A DNA stretch of 64,000 nucleotides from Desertivirga xinjiangensis (lineage in GTDB: Bacteria; Bacteroidota; Bacteroidia; Sphingobacteriales; Sphingobacteriaceae): positions 682,001 through 746,000 of the forward strand of contig NZ_JAFMZP010000004.1 of the NCBI RefSeq assembly GCF_024436435.1, in the 5' to 3' direction. Of this stretch, positions 8,682-16,196 are shown in pieces (the stretch's first letter is position 1; each line of letters begins with the position of its first letter). The notes beneath the pieces were generated by a model. It made no database searches. It worked only from the letters and a program-made list of their open reading frames with translations, and had not been told where the DNA came from. A program made the position numbers and the translations under genes.

Positions 8682-10004
8682 TCAGTCGATCAATTGATCC
8701 AGAGTTGTAAATATTTCTTCTGTATGCAGGATATACATACCTAAGCGTTCCTCTGATATACCGTGTTTTATTTTATAAGAAAACACAGGTTTTTCGTTAA
8801 CGAAATTACACTCAAAGTACTGAAATGCTATCCCATCGAGCTTCTTTAATTCATCTGTGATCTCTGTGAAGTGGCTGGAGATCATGAATTTAGAGCGGTG
8901 GATCATTGATAGTTTTGAAGTGATTAGCAGGGTAGCTTCAAATGCGTCTTTCAGGTTTGTGCCTCGGAAGAGTTCGTCAAATATTACGAAGACCTCTCCA
9001 TGCTCTGCAAGCTTGGTAATCGTCTTTTTAATTCTTTTAACTTCACTATAAAAATGGCTTAATCCCTCATGAAGGTTATCTGGCAAGTTGATGGTTGTTA
9101 TCAAACCTTTAAATACCGGAAGCCTGATTTTCTCGGCGGGTACTGGAAAACCCAAATGGGACAAGTATACAGCGATACCAACAGCTTTCAGAAACGACGA
9201 TTTACCAGCCATGTTGGGTCCGGTTAGGAATATTACGTTGGTTTTTTCATCAATATAAGAATCGTTGCTTACAGGTTCACTTATTCCAGGATGAATAAGT
9301 TTTTCAAATGAAATATCCTGGCTCTTATCCTGATGAAATTTTGGGTAACACCAACCCTGCTTGTCAGACAGAGCGGCAAGCGATCCAAGCACATCGATCT
9401 CGTAAACAAATTCTAAAAATTCTTTTATACGATCCTTTTTTTGTTTCCTAAAAAGGTTGTCCAGGTAGTTTATTTGGAAACAGCGTAAGGGTTTGTCGGA
9501 TGGGATTAGCTTTTTCAAAACATCATCTTGCAGGATCTCTTTTACATGCTCAATCTGTTTTCCAAAACGATCCGGAAGATCCGGTTCCTTTACCTTATTA
9601 AAAAGTATTGAAAAAGATTTTAGTAACACCAGGAGGTTTTCGATCCCGGTAATGATCTGGTAGTGGTCCTGGCTTGGATTGATTTTGTAGTTATAATGAT
9701 CGTATAGGGCGTCAATAGGATTATTTGACAAACATTTTTTATTGAAAGACAGGTAGTAGTCAATTGAATCAAGCTGATGATAATTGAGTTCGATGTTAAA
9801 ATTTTTGTTCCTACAAAATTTTATAGATCTTACTCTTTCCTCAAGCACGATTTTGTTACTTAAGGGCTCCTGCATCATTCTATACAGTAATTTTGCACCA
9901 CCTGCCGTCTGAGTTTTATCATAAATTGAATAGATGCTATCTCCTGTATCATTATGGAAGATCCCCAGATCCCTGTATGTTTCGTTGTCTATCTCAAAAC
10001 TCAT
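8682..10004 (-). CDS. Short MutS-family ATPase (lacks the mismatch-recognition domain)
   Basis: Protein of 440 aa made of a MutS core/lever region (about residues 1-230) and the ABC-type ATPase domain V. Walker A is GPNMAGKSS near residues 261-269, and the Walker B region is FVIFDELFRGTNLKDAFEA, followed by the conserved SSHFTEI segment. The N-terminal mismatch-binding and connector domains of true MutS (about 850 aa) are absent. So is the Smr nuclease domain of MutS2, and mismatch repair by itself is therefore unlikely. Bacteroidota genomes commonly carry such short MutS-like proteins of unknown role. It is monocistronic, lying between two terminators. DNA junction or branch binding is possible but is inference. 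Confidence 0.85.
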   Translation of the reverse strand: MSFEIDNETYRDLGIFHNDTGDSIYSIYDKTQTAGGAKLLYRMMQEPLSNKIVLEERVRSIKFCRNKNFNIELNYHQLDSIDYYLSFNKKCLSNNPIDALYDHYNYKINPSQDHYQIITGIENLLVLLKSFSILFNKVKEPDLPDRFGKQIEHVKEILQDDVLKKLIPSDKPLRCFQINYLDNLFRKQKKDRIKEFLEFVYEIDVLGSLAALSDKQGWCYPKFHQDKSQDISFEKLIHPGISEPVSNDSYIDEKTNVIFLTGPNMAGKSSFLKAVGIAVYLSHLGFPVPAEKIRLPVFKGLITTINLPDNLHEGLSHFYSEVKRIKKTITKLAEHGEVFVIFDELFRGTNLKDAFEATLLITSKLSMIHRSKFMISSHFTEITDELKKLDGIAFQYFECNFVNEKPVFSYKIKHGISEERLGMYILHTEEIFTTLDQLID

Positions 10005-10076
10005 AAATAAACATAAACAAAAAAAAGGAAAGATGTAAGATCGGTTGAGATCCGGAACTTCATGTTTTGAGCTGAT

Positions 10077-10118
10077 AAAAAAGGCCCGGTTTTAATTTTA
10101 ACGCGGGCCTTTTTTTTA
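10077..10118 (-). terminator. Bidirectional terminator downstream of the His-rich lipoprotein operon
   Basis: AAGGCCCG (10081-10088) pairs with CGGGCCTT, with an A run on the left and a T run on the right. It works for minus-strand transcripts arriving from the lipoprotein gene that ends at 10137. Confidence 0.85.
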
Positions 10119-10136
10119 GTTCAGTTTCGGTTTTGA

Positions 10137-10733
10137 TCAGTGATCATCATGATCTCCCTCTACAACATGGAGCGGGAACTTCAACGTAAAGTCAGCTGAA
10201 CCGCCAAAGCGAACATGGTTTGCATCATCCCAATCTGCAGCAGTAGTTTTTGACTTATCCAGGCCGTGACGAAGTACCGCAGTTAAGGTCATAGAGCCGT
10301 CGGATGGTTTAAGAGTTGACAAGCGTCCTGTTACACCAACCTTATCATCTTCATAAGTATAATCCAGCACACCTTCCTGTGCTCCGGTGATAAACATCTG
10401 GTGCTCATCAGCTTCTTCAACGAATTCATCCTGCATCTCGCGGCCGGCAAAATCATAAGCTACTACCTTCAGGCGGTAAACTGCATCTGCATGCAGATCG
10501 TAGTGGCTTCTTGTTGCATTGCCATCTGCACCGAACACAATTTTAACCGTGTCGGTTGTTTCGTGGAAATGATCATCATCTGCCTCCAGTTCTATAAAAT
10601 TGAACACAACGCTCTTGAATTCTTCCTGGGCAACTTCCGGCTCTGGATCATCTTTTTTACAAGCATTGAACGTTAAAATCAAGCCGGTTGCAAGTGTTGT
10701 TGCAATGATTCGGTACATCTTAGTGATAGTCAT
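10137..10733 (-). CDS. His/Asp-rich outer-membrane or periplasmic lipoprotein (putative metal-binding), copy A
   Basis: Protein of 198 aa from the preferred ATG at 10733; a start nine codons upstream is possible but would displace the signal peptide. The lipobox is TFNAC, with Cys25 lipidated, followed by KKDDPEPE. The mature part has metal-ligand-like clusters: DDDHFHE near the start, HYDLHADAVYRLKVVAYDF in the middle, and the terminal HVVEGDHDDH. It is clearly paralogous to the lipoprotein at 14609-15304: same order, same HFH, LHADAVY/LHLEADAIY and Asp-His tail. It is the last gene of a minus-strand operon after a CxxC protein and a ZnuD-like TonB receptor. The role in capturing a transition metal (Zn or Cu) is inferred from composition and context. 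The family was not recognised by name. Confidence 0.8.
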   Translation of the reverse strand: MTITKMYRIIATTLATGLILTFNACKKDDPEPEVAQEEFKSVVFNFIELEADDDHFHETTDTVKIVFGADGNATRSHYDLHADAVYRLKVVAYDFAGREMQDEFVEEADEHQMFITGAQEGVLDYTYEDDKVGVTGRLSTLKPSDGSMTLTAVLRHGLDKSKTTAADWDDANHVRFGGSADFTLKFPLHVVEGDHDDH

Positions 10734-10776
10734 TTTATTGAAAATTAAAGTGTTAAACATTTATTGATTATGATTA

Positions 10777-13089
10777 TTAAAATTTGAAAATGGTCCTGAT
10801 CGTGATATTTCTCCCCTGATCATGAGAATAATATTTGAACCGGTTCATGTATTCTTTATACAAAGTGTTAAAAAGATTATCTACGGATGCGTTTAATACC
10901 AGTGTGTTTTTTCCCAATTTGAGTTCGGTACCACCCTGTATGCCGAACAAATGGTAAGCTGGGGGTGGCGGCATATAGTCGCTTGATTCCACATACCTGT
11001 TCTGCCGGGCCACGTACAGATGTTTCACATTGATGTAGCTTCCTGTGATTTTTTCATCGGCTCTTAAAAAGTATGTCAGGCTGTTTTCAATACGGTCGGA
11101 AGGGATCCAAGGCAGGTAACCATCTGTGTTGAGGTTTTTCGCTCTCACCAAAGCTCCTTTCAGTCCATAATCAAGGCCTCTTAAAATACGGTATGTTAAG
11201 CCAATATCACCGCCTGAAAATAGCGCATCCGCTTGTTTGTAATAAAACTCAGGAAACGTTCCCCTAATACTTTGATAAAAATTACCTGTAGGCTCCAGAT
11301 AGATATAATTATTAATCCGGTTAAGGAAAATGCTGAGATCAAGGCTCAGCTTATTGCCATGGTGCTCCGCCGAAGTGATCCATTTATAACTTTTTTCACT
11401 TTCGAGACCAGGATCACCGATCTCGAAGGCAGCAGAGCCATGGTGCAGTCCGTTACTAAAGAGCTCGCTTACCACAGGAGGCCTCCAGGCGGAAGCGAGA
11501 TTAGAACGCAGTGCCCATTGGTTTGGCAGGTTAAGCACACCTCCAAGGCTTGCTGAAAAGTTATTAAATTCCCCTGTACCTCCGTACAAATTCTGTTCAA
11601 TATCATAACCTAATGCATCCTGGTATTTATGGTCAAATCGGATGCCGGCTTCCAGCTCATAATTGTTTTTACTCAGCTTCGTGATATAATACAGACCTGC
11701 ATTATACGTGTCGTAGTTTGGAATAAGAGGAATGACGGATGTTCCCGGAACGTTGTTATTTACCTGCAGCAATCCGTTTACTCCCAGAGTCTGTTTCCAG
11801 CCTGCACTACTAAAACTTTCCAGGAACAAATCCAGGGTTTGCGTGGTGAGTGTAAGGTCAAGGGAGGGAATGCTGCTTCTTCCTCCGCGACGTTTATCAT
11901 ATTCCTGACGGGTATTGCGCTGAAAGCCATAGATGAGATCAATATGAGTGTTACTGTTTAGATGAAAATGGCTTTCCAGTTTCAATAGGCTATGAGCTAC
12001 GTCTTGTCGCGGAGCATCGATACGATAGCTGAAGTCTGCCTCCTGAAAAGGCCTGCCATTGGCGATGACCGCTTTAAGATCCTCGATGCTGCCCACGTGG
12101 GAACCGCCGAATATTCCAACCTCGGTTTGAAAGTGGCTGAAATAGAGATCAGTTTCAAATTTCTTACGCGAATATCCAAGCGCACCGGAAAAGTTAAGCT
12201 CCCGTAATCCTGTATTCTCCAGGTAATAGTCAGCAGTCTCTATATTTCCCGAGGTTTTTGCAGTGCCTTGCAATCGCCAGGCCAAGCCCGGGAACTTACT
12301 AACCCCTCCTTCGACTCGACCTGAGATAGCACCTGCAGCTCCATTCGAAGAGCCGGTAAGGTTTAACTCTCCTTTTATTTCAGGCTGCTTCGGTAGAGGA
12401 GAGGGTTTCACAAGGATGACCCCGCCGATAGCCTCGGGGCCATATCTTACACCTTCTGCACCCTTAATCACCGTTACCGACTGTGCTACAAAAGGGTCTA
12501 TTTCTGGTGCGTGCTCCATACCCCATTGCTGTCCTTCCTGCCGGATACCATTGTTTAGTATCAGAAGACGATTGCTGTGGAGACCCTGAATTACAGGCTT
12601 CGAAATCGACGAACCTGTCTGAAGTGTGCTTACTCCCGGAACTGTTTTAAGCGCATCGGCAAGTGTACCTCCTCTTGTTTGCTCAAGCTGCTTACCTGAT
12701 ACCGTTACAGCTTTGTTTAGTCCTGAAGTAACAGGCTTTCTTCCCTTGACCACAACTTCGTCAAGCTTTACATCTGACCGTTGCAATGGAAGAGTAAGAT
12801 CCAGGTCGGATGTGACGGAAAGTTTCCTTTCATAGACATTGTAGCCTATGGCGTTAACCGTCAGTATAATGGTGCCATCACATAGCTTGTTTAGGCTAAA
12901 ATGACCGTGCTCATCAGTGTAAGAGGTTCGGTTGGACGTAGATATTCTGATGGAAGCGCCGGGAACAGATTCTTTCGAAAGCGAATCTGTAATAAGGCCT
13001 TCCACGCGGAAGCGACAATTAGTTTGCTGGGCAAACAAAGATCTGGAAAAACAAACGAGTGTAAGGATAATAAATACCCGGTACTTCAT
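10777..13089 (-). CDS. TonB-dependent outer-membrane receptor, ZnuD-like, with CarboxypepD_reg N-terminal domain
   Basis: Outer-membrane active transporter of 770 aa. I chose the ATG at 13089 because it gives the signal peptide MKYRVFIILTLVCFSRSLFA; a longer reading frame starts at 13161. A carboxypeptidase-regulatory-like domain follows (residues about 25-110), then the TonB-box/plug start LDEVVVKGRKP. The plug has IQGLHSNRLLILNNGIRQEG and QQWGMEHAPEIDPF, which is the pattern of ZnuD-type metal receptors. The beta-barrel ends in an aromatic residue (TIRTIFKF), as expected for BAM recognition. It is flanked upstream by a CxxC exported protein and downstream (16 bp to the most upstream ATG) by a His-rich lipoprotein. 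A transition-metal substrate is inferred, with zinc or copper most likely. Confidence 0.88.
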   Translation of the reverse strand: MKYRVFIILTLVCFSRSLFAQQTNCRFRVEGLITDSLSKESVPGASIRISTSNRTSYTDEHGHFSLNKLCDGTIILTVNAIGYNVYERKLSVTSDLDLTLPLQRSDVKLDEVVVKGRKPVTSGLNKAVTVSGKQLEQTRGGTLADALKTVPGVSTLQTGSSISKPVIQGLHSNRLLILNNGIRQEGQQWGMEHAPEIDPFVAQSVTVIKGAEGVRYGPEAIGGVILVKPSPLPKQPEIKGELNLTGSSNGAAGAISGRVEGGVSKFPGLAWRLQGTAKTSGNIETADYYLENTGLRELNFSGALGYSRKKFETDLYFSHFQTEVGIFGGSHVGSIEDLKAVIANGRPFQEADFSYRIDAPRQDVAHSLLKLESHFHLNSNTHIDLIYGFQRNTRQEYDKRRGGRSSIPSLDLTLTTQTLDLFLESFSSAGWKQTLGVNGLLQVNNNVPGTSVIPLIPNYDTYNAGLYYITKLSKNNYELEAGIRFDHKYQDALGYDIEQNLYGGTGEFNNFSASLGGVLNLPNQWALRSNLASAWRPPVVSELFSNGLHHGSAAFEIGDPGLESEKSYKWITSAEHHGNKLSLDLSIFLNRINNYIYLEPTGNFYQSIRGTFPEFYYKQADALFSGGDIGLTYRILRGLDYGLKGALVRAKNLNTDGYLPWIPSDRIENSLTYFLRADEKITGSYINVKHLYVARQNRYVESSDYMPPPPAYHLFGIQGGTELKLGKNTLVLNASVDNLFNTLYKEYMNRFKYYSHDQGRNITIRTIFKF

Positions 13090-13188
13090 AAAATATACGA
13101 TTAAAATGATGATGCGCAGCAGACGCATGCAATAGCCTAAAGGCAATAAGCTTATGAACAAATTATCCGCAGGATACGTGAGAGGATA

Positions 13189-13563
13189 TTATGCTATGGG
13201 TGGGCCCTTATTTGTCCAGGTGTGGACACAGCGGTCAAATAAACTTTCTGTGAAAGATGCAGGCAACACAGGAAGTTTTGTTTGGAAGATCAATGATGCT
13301 AGTCCCTGATGGTTGCTGAGATAACGTGATTGATGGTTTTGAATGTAATCACAAACCTTGCACTTGATCTCCGCCTTGTTAATCTCCGTATTTGAGGTGT
13401 TATAGATGTCTTTAACGGGTTTGATGACTTTACTGTTTTTACCTAACGATACAGAACAGGTCTCCTCATGATGGCTGTGTATGCATTGAGCCAACTGAGC
13501 CGCAGAGAAGATCAGCAGCAAGAGCAACGCAATGTAGTTATTTAAGCTTCGGAAATCTGTCAT
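13189..13563 (-). CDS. Small exported CxxC protein with C-terminal TNKGPP motif, copy A
   Basis: Hypothetical protein of 124 aa from the ATG at 13563; the ORF can start nine codons earlier. It has a hydrophobic N-terminal signal or anchor (YIALLLLLIFSAAQL), then HSHH, a Cys-containing linker, the motif KCKVCDY near residues 70-76, and near the C-terminus TWTNKGPPIA. The adjacent divergent gene at 13667 encodes a protein with the same layout. The arrangement recalls DUF2946 proteins of Proteobacteria, which have a signal peptide, a Cys/His pair and a terminal R-A/G-P-P, and which occur beside copper TonB receptors. That comparison is from memory and is an inference. It is the first gene of the minus-strand operon with the TonB receptor. 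A metallochaperone or metal-sensing role is plausible. Confidence 0.75.
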   Translation of the reverse strand: MTDFRSLNNYIALLLLLIFSAAQLAQCIHSHHEETCSVSLGKNSKVIKPVKDIYNTSNTEINKAEIKCKVCDYIQNHQSRYLSNHQGLASLIFQTKLPVLPASFTESLFDRCVHTWTNKGPPIA

Positions 13564-13666
13564 CACTATTAACGCCCACAAAAATGACATTTTTACCTGA
13601 TATAATGAAAATTTAACTAAAGTGTTCTAAAATTTTTACAATCCTATTTTAAAACTAAGAATATTA

Positions 13667-14083
13667 ATGCATCTTTGTTGCATATTGAAAAGGCAAAGAA
13701 TAATATGGCTAGATAGATTCCGTTCCGCAGGTTCGCTTATGCTGCTCATGCTTTTCCTTTCTGTGCCTTTGATCAATGTCTTCCATTATCACACTGCGGT
13801 AATGCAATGTGAACTGCCGGGGGATGATGAATATATAGATAGCCTTGGCGGTGTACCTGAGCGTACATTTAGCAACACACATATCGGCCCTGAAGTTGAT
13901 TCATGTAGGATATGCGATTACTTGGCTCATAAACAAGGTAGAGAACTTTACTTGTCTTTTCCTCCGCAACTAGTGCTTCCCATCCTGGAGCCAGTTATGC
14001 GAAATACTCCTGTAATTGCTGTGAACTATAAATTCACTCTCCAGGGCTTCACTAATAAAGGTCCCCCTTATTTGCTGGCCTGA
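13667..14083 (+). CDS. Small exported CxxC protein with C-terminal TNKGPP motif, copy B
   Basis: Hypothetical protein of 138 aa, divergent from and paralogous to the product of 13189-13563. Shared features are a basic N-terminus and hydrophobic segment (LMLLMLFLSVPLINV), His residues just after it (FHYH against HSHH), SCRICDYLAHKQ against KCKVCDYIQNHQ, and the ending FTNKGPPYLLA. The start is uncertain. The ATG at 13667 lies in GCATCTTTG, which itself resembles a -7 promoter element, so a downstream start such as the ATG at 13739 cannot be excluded; the basic residues before the hydrophobic segment favour the upstream one. It appears to head a plus-strand half-locus with a broken receptor gene and a second His-rich lipoprotein. 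Confidence 0.7.
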   Translation: MHLCCILKRQRIIWLDRFRSAGSLMLLMLFLSVPLINVFHYHTAVMQCELPGDDEYIDSLGGVPERTFSNTHIGPEVDSCRICDYLAHKQGRELYLSFPPQLVLPILEPVMRNTPVIAVNYKFTLQGFTNKGPPYLLA

Positions 14084-14252
14084 TATTAGTTCGAATGATT
14101 ACCGATTGTTTTTACGCAAAGCATATGTTAGAATATCTATTATATTTTAATATATAGCTGTAATTAAAACAGGTTTCATTTTTTTGAACATTCTCACAGG
14201 CCCTTCACTTCTTCAATCTCATAATATAATTTAATCGCATAAAGCGATGTAT

Positions 14253-14282
14253 CCTGAAGCTAACCAGTATTTCTGGTTCAGG
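14253..14282 (+). other. Bulged hairpin in the gap before the receptor remnant
   Basis: CCTGAAGCTAACCAG (14253-14267) pairs with CTGGTTCAGG (14273-14282) if a 5-base bulge is allowed. It is the only structured element I see in the 250-bp gap between copy B of the CxxC gene and the receptor remnant. Function unknown. Confidence 0.3.
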
Positions 14283-14336
14283 GACGTCGTCTGATCCTAT
14301 GTTGGTCAATAATACCGTCTTTACAATAAGCGCCGA

Positions 14337-14548
14337 ATGGTTCAATTCGTTATGGCATCTATCATTTTTATAGCAACAAATGCATCTGTGCAGGCAAAGC
14401 AGTTTATGTTTTCAGGATCTGTGACTTATACAGAAGGACAGCCATTGCCTGAAGTACAGATCAATGTGTCTGGCAGTTCGCTTAGCGTACACAATTCTTC
14501 CTACAACATGACGCTTTTAACTACGTAGGATACAACATTGACTATTAG
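14337..14548 (+). pseudogene. N-terminal stub of a TonB-dependent receptor or OMP (frameshifted, barrel deleted)
   Basis: A 63-codon ORF encodes a signal-like segment (FVMASIIFIATNASVQA) and then GSVTYTEGQPLPEVQINVSG, the usual beginning of a CarboxypepD_reg domain in Bacteroidota TonB receptors. It stops at 14526. In the shifted frame from 14513 the sequence reads AFNYVGYNIDY, which restores the expected (S/N)YVGY motif of that domain, and then hits a stop at 14546. The plug and the roughly 2 kb of beta-barrel are absent. The position mirrors the intact receptor of the opposite half-locus (CxxC protein, receptor, His-rich lipoprotein). I read it as the relic of a second receptor. A short standalone ORF is the alternative. 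Confidence 0.55.
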
Positions 14549-14590
14549 TAATCTCTCGTCTAATTAAAGAATAATATAAAGAATCACTTC

Positions 14591-14606
14591 AATCAATCAA
14601 TCAATC
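14591..14606 (+). repeat. (AATC)4 tetranucleotide repeat immediately before a start codon
   Basis: Four exact AATC units end two bases before the ATG of the second His-rich lipoprotein, and part of a fifth precedes them (CTTC-AATC...). The repeat occupies the ribosome-binding region. Slippage would change the leader but not the reading frame. Confidence 0.7.
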
Positions 14607-14608
14607 AA

Positions 14609-15304
14609 ATGAAACATTTAAAATCACTAAAATTCGCCTTTTTTGCAGCTATCATCATTGTATCGTCTGTAACGTCTTGTAAAAAAGATGACAATGATCC
14701 GGAACCAATAAAAGAAGGTATCGAACGCTCGGAACTGATCCTTACAGAAGTGAACGGGCATGCTCATGGAGATCATTTTCATGATCTGGCAGACATACCC
14801 GGAGCAACCCCAATTGTTATTAAATTTGACGAAAAGGGTACAGCTACCGCCAACGGCCATCTTCATCTGGAAGCAGATGCCATTTATAAAATACAGCTTA
14901 AAACTTGGGACTATACAGGTAAAGAAGTGCAAAACGACTATATTGCAAGCAAAGCTGTGGCTGATAACTATAAAGCATTCCTGGTGGGAGGCAATTTGAT
15001 TCTCAATCAAAACACGCAGAACGAAAGTGGAGCTATTTTTCAACCTAGGGAAGCTACTTATGGAGATGGAACCGCTGTATCGGGTGCGATCCAAACTACT
15101 GGAATATTGAGCTACTTTACTCTCGGGCACGAAAATGAAGGCGAGAAAGAAGTAAGCTATATCCTCAGAAAATTAAATAATGGTGTAAAAGCGACAATCA
15201 CCAGAGGCGATTGGAATCATAACGATTATGCAACTAAGTTTGCCGGAGAGGATGTACTTAAACTAAAGTTTGAGATCCATGCAGAGGGAGGGCATGATCA
15301 TTAA
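14609..15304 (+). CDS. His-rich lipoprotein (putative metal-binding), copy B
   Basis: Protein of 231 aa, paralogous to copy A at 10137-10733. The N-terminal signal has lipobox VTSC and is followed by KKDDNDPEPIKEG, close to the KKDDPEPE of copy A. The mature part has GHAHGDHFHDLAD, GHLHLEADAIYKIQLKTWDY and a terminal EIHAEGGHDH, all rich in potential metal ligands. It is longer than copy A by an insertion in the middle (about residues 130-165). It follows a degraded receptor stub and is preceded by an AATC repeat in its leader. Surface or periplasmic metal capture is inferred. A strong bidirectional terminator follows at 15311. Confidence 0.8.
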   Translation: MKHLKSLKFAFFAAIIIVSSVTSCKKDDNDPEPIKEGIERSELILTEVNGHAHGDHFHDLADIPGATPIVIKFDEKGTATANGHLHLEADAIYKIQLKTWDYTGKEVQNDYIASKAVADNYKAFLVGGNLILNQNTQNESGAIFQPREATYGDGTAVSGAIQTTGILSYFTLGHENEGEKEVSYILRKLNNGVKATITRGDWNHNDYATKFAGEDVLKLKFEIHAEGGHDH

Positions 15305-15310
15305 TTAAGA

Positions 15311-15345
15311 ATTATTGCAGGGCTAATATTTTGCCCTGCAATAAT
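15311..15345. terminator. Bidirectional terminator between convergent genes
   Basis: ATTATTGCAGGGC (15311-15323) and GCCCTGCAATAAT (15333-15345) form a perfect 13-bp stem with a 9-base loop, exactly between the convergent lipoprotein and SDR genes. Confidence 0.8.
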
Positions 15346-15349
15346 ATTA

Positions 15350-16165
15350 TTAAACTCCGCTAAATGCCGTGAATCCTCCGTCCACCGGCAAAATTACACC
15401 GGTGATAAAGCTGGCTGCAGCGGAACAAAGAAATTGCACTGTTCCGTTTAGCTCCGAAATATCACCAAATCTCTTCATAGGTGTTTTTTGAATCACTTTC
15501 AAGCTTCTGTCGGTATAGCTTCCATCAGGATTAATAAGTACTGCCCTGTTTTGATCACCAATGAAAAACCCAGGTGCAATGGCGTTAACTCTTACACCCT
15601 CACCAAATTTTTGCGCCATTTCTGTAGCAAGCCACTGGGTGAAAATGTTTATCCCTGTTTTTGCCACCGAATATCCTGGAACGCGGGTAATGGCCGAATA
15701 AGTAGCCATAGAGGATACATTGATAATACTTCCGGAGCCTTGCTCCGCCATCAATTCTCCAAATGCCAGGCAAGGGTACACCGTACCATTGATATTTAAA
15801 TTGGTAACCTTTTCCCAATCCTCGATCTTCATATCAAAGACATTTTGATCCTCCCTTAAAGTAGCTCCGGGGATATTGCCTCCGGCGCAGTTCACCAGGA
15901 TGTCTACACTTCCCCAATGGGCTTTAATTTTCCTTGCTACTTCTTTTAAGTTGTCTATGTCAAGAACATCTCCAACCATGCCGGTCACATCTTTATGGAT
16001 CTGTTTTAATTCGGCAACCCTGGTATCCAGGTTTTCCTGCCTGATGTCCATAGCAACAACTTTAGCTCCGGCTTTCATTAAGCTTGCAGCGATGCTCCCA
16101 CCTAATACACCACCGGCCCCAGTAATTACGGCAACTTTGCCGCTTATATCAAATAATGATGTCAT
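15350..16165 (-). CDS. SDR-family oxidoreductase, probable D-mannonate oxidoreductase (fructuronate reductase)
   Basis: NAD(P)-dependent classical short-chain dehydrogenase of 271 aa. The Rossmann motif is TGAGGVLG (residues 15-22), NCAGG and the N-N-G stretch follow, and the catalytic Tyr165-x3-Lys169 is in YSVAK with a preceding SSM. It lies 31 bp downstream of uxuA in the same operon. In Bacteroidota an SDR enzyme often takes the UxuB step, converting fructuronate and mannonate in glucuronate catabolism. The family is certain from sequence; the specific substrate is inferred from the uxuA neighbour. Confidence 0.88.
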   Translation of the reverse strand: MTSLFDISGKVAVITGAGGVLGGSIAASLMKAGAKVVAMDIRQENLDTRVAELKQIHKDVTGMVGDVLDIDNLKEVARKIKAHWGSVDILVNCAGGNIPGATLREDQNVFDMKIEDWEKVTNLNINGTVYPCLAFGELMAEQGSGSIINVSSMATYSAITRVPGYSVAKTGINIFTQWLATEMAQKFGEGVRVNAIAPGFFIGDQNRAVLINPDGSYTDRSLKVIQKTPMKRFGDISELNGTVQFLCSAAASFITGVILPVDGGFTAFSGV

Positions 16166-16196
16166 TTGTAAAGATTTGTAAGAGTATTTAAATTAA

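Noticed and set aside
14084-14336. Possible additional small gene or RNA in the gap before the receptor stub
   Set aside because: No frame of useful length and only one bulged hairpin. Not enough to call an RNA gene.
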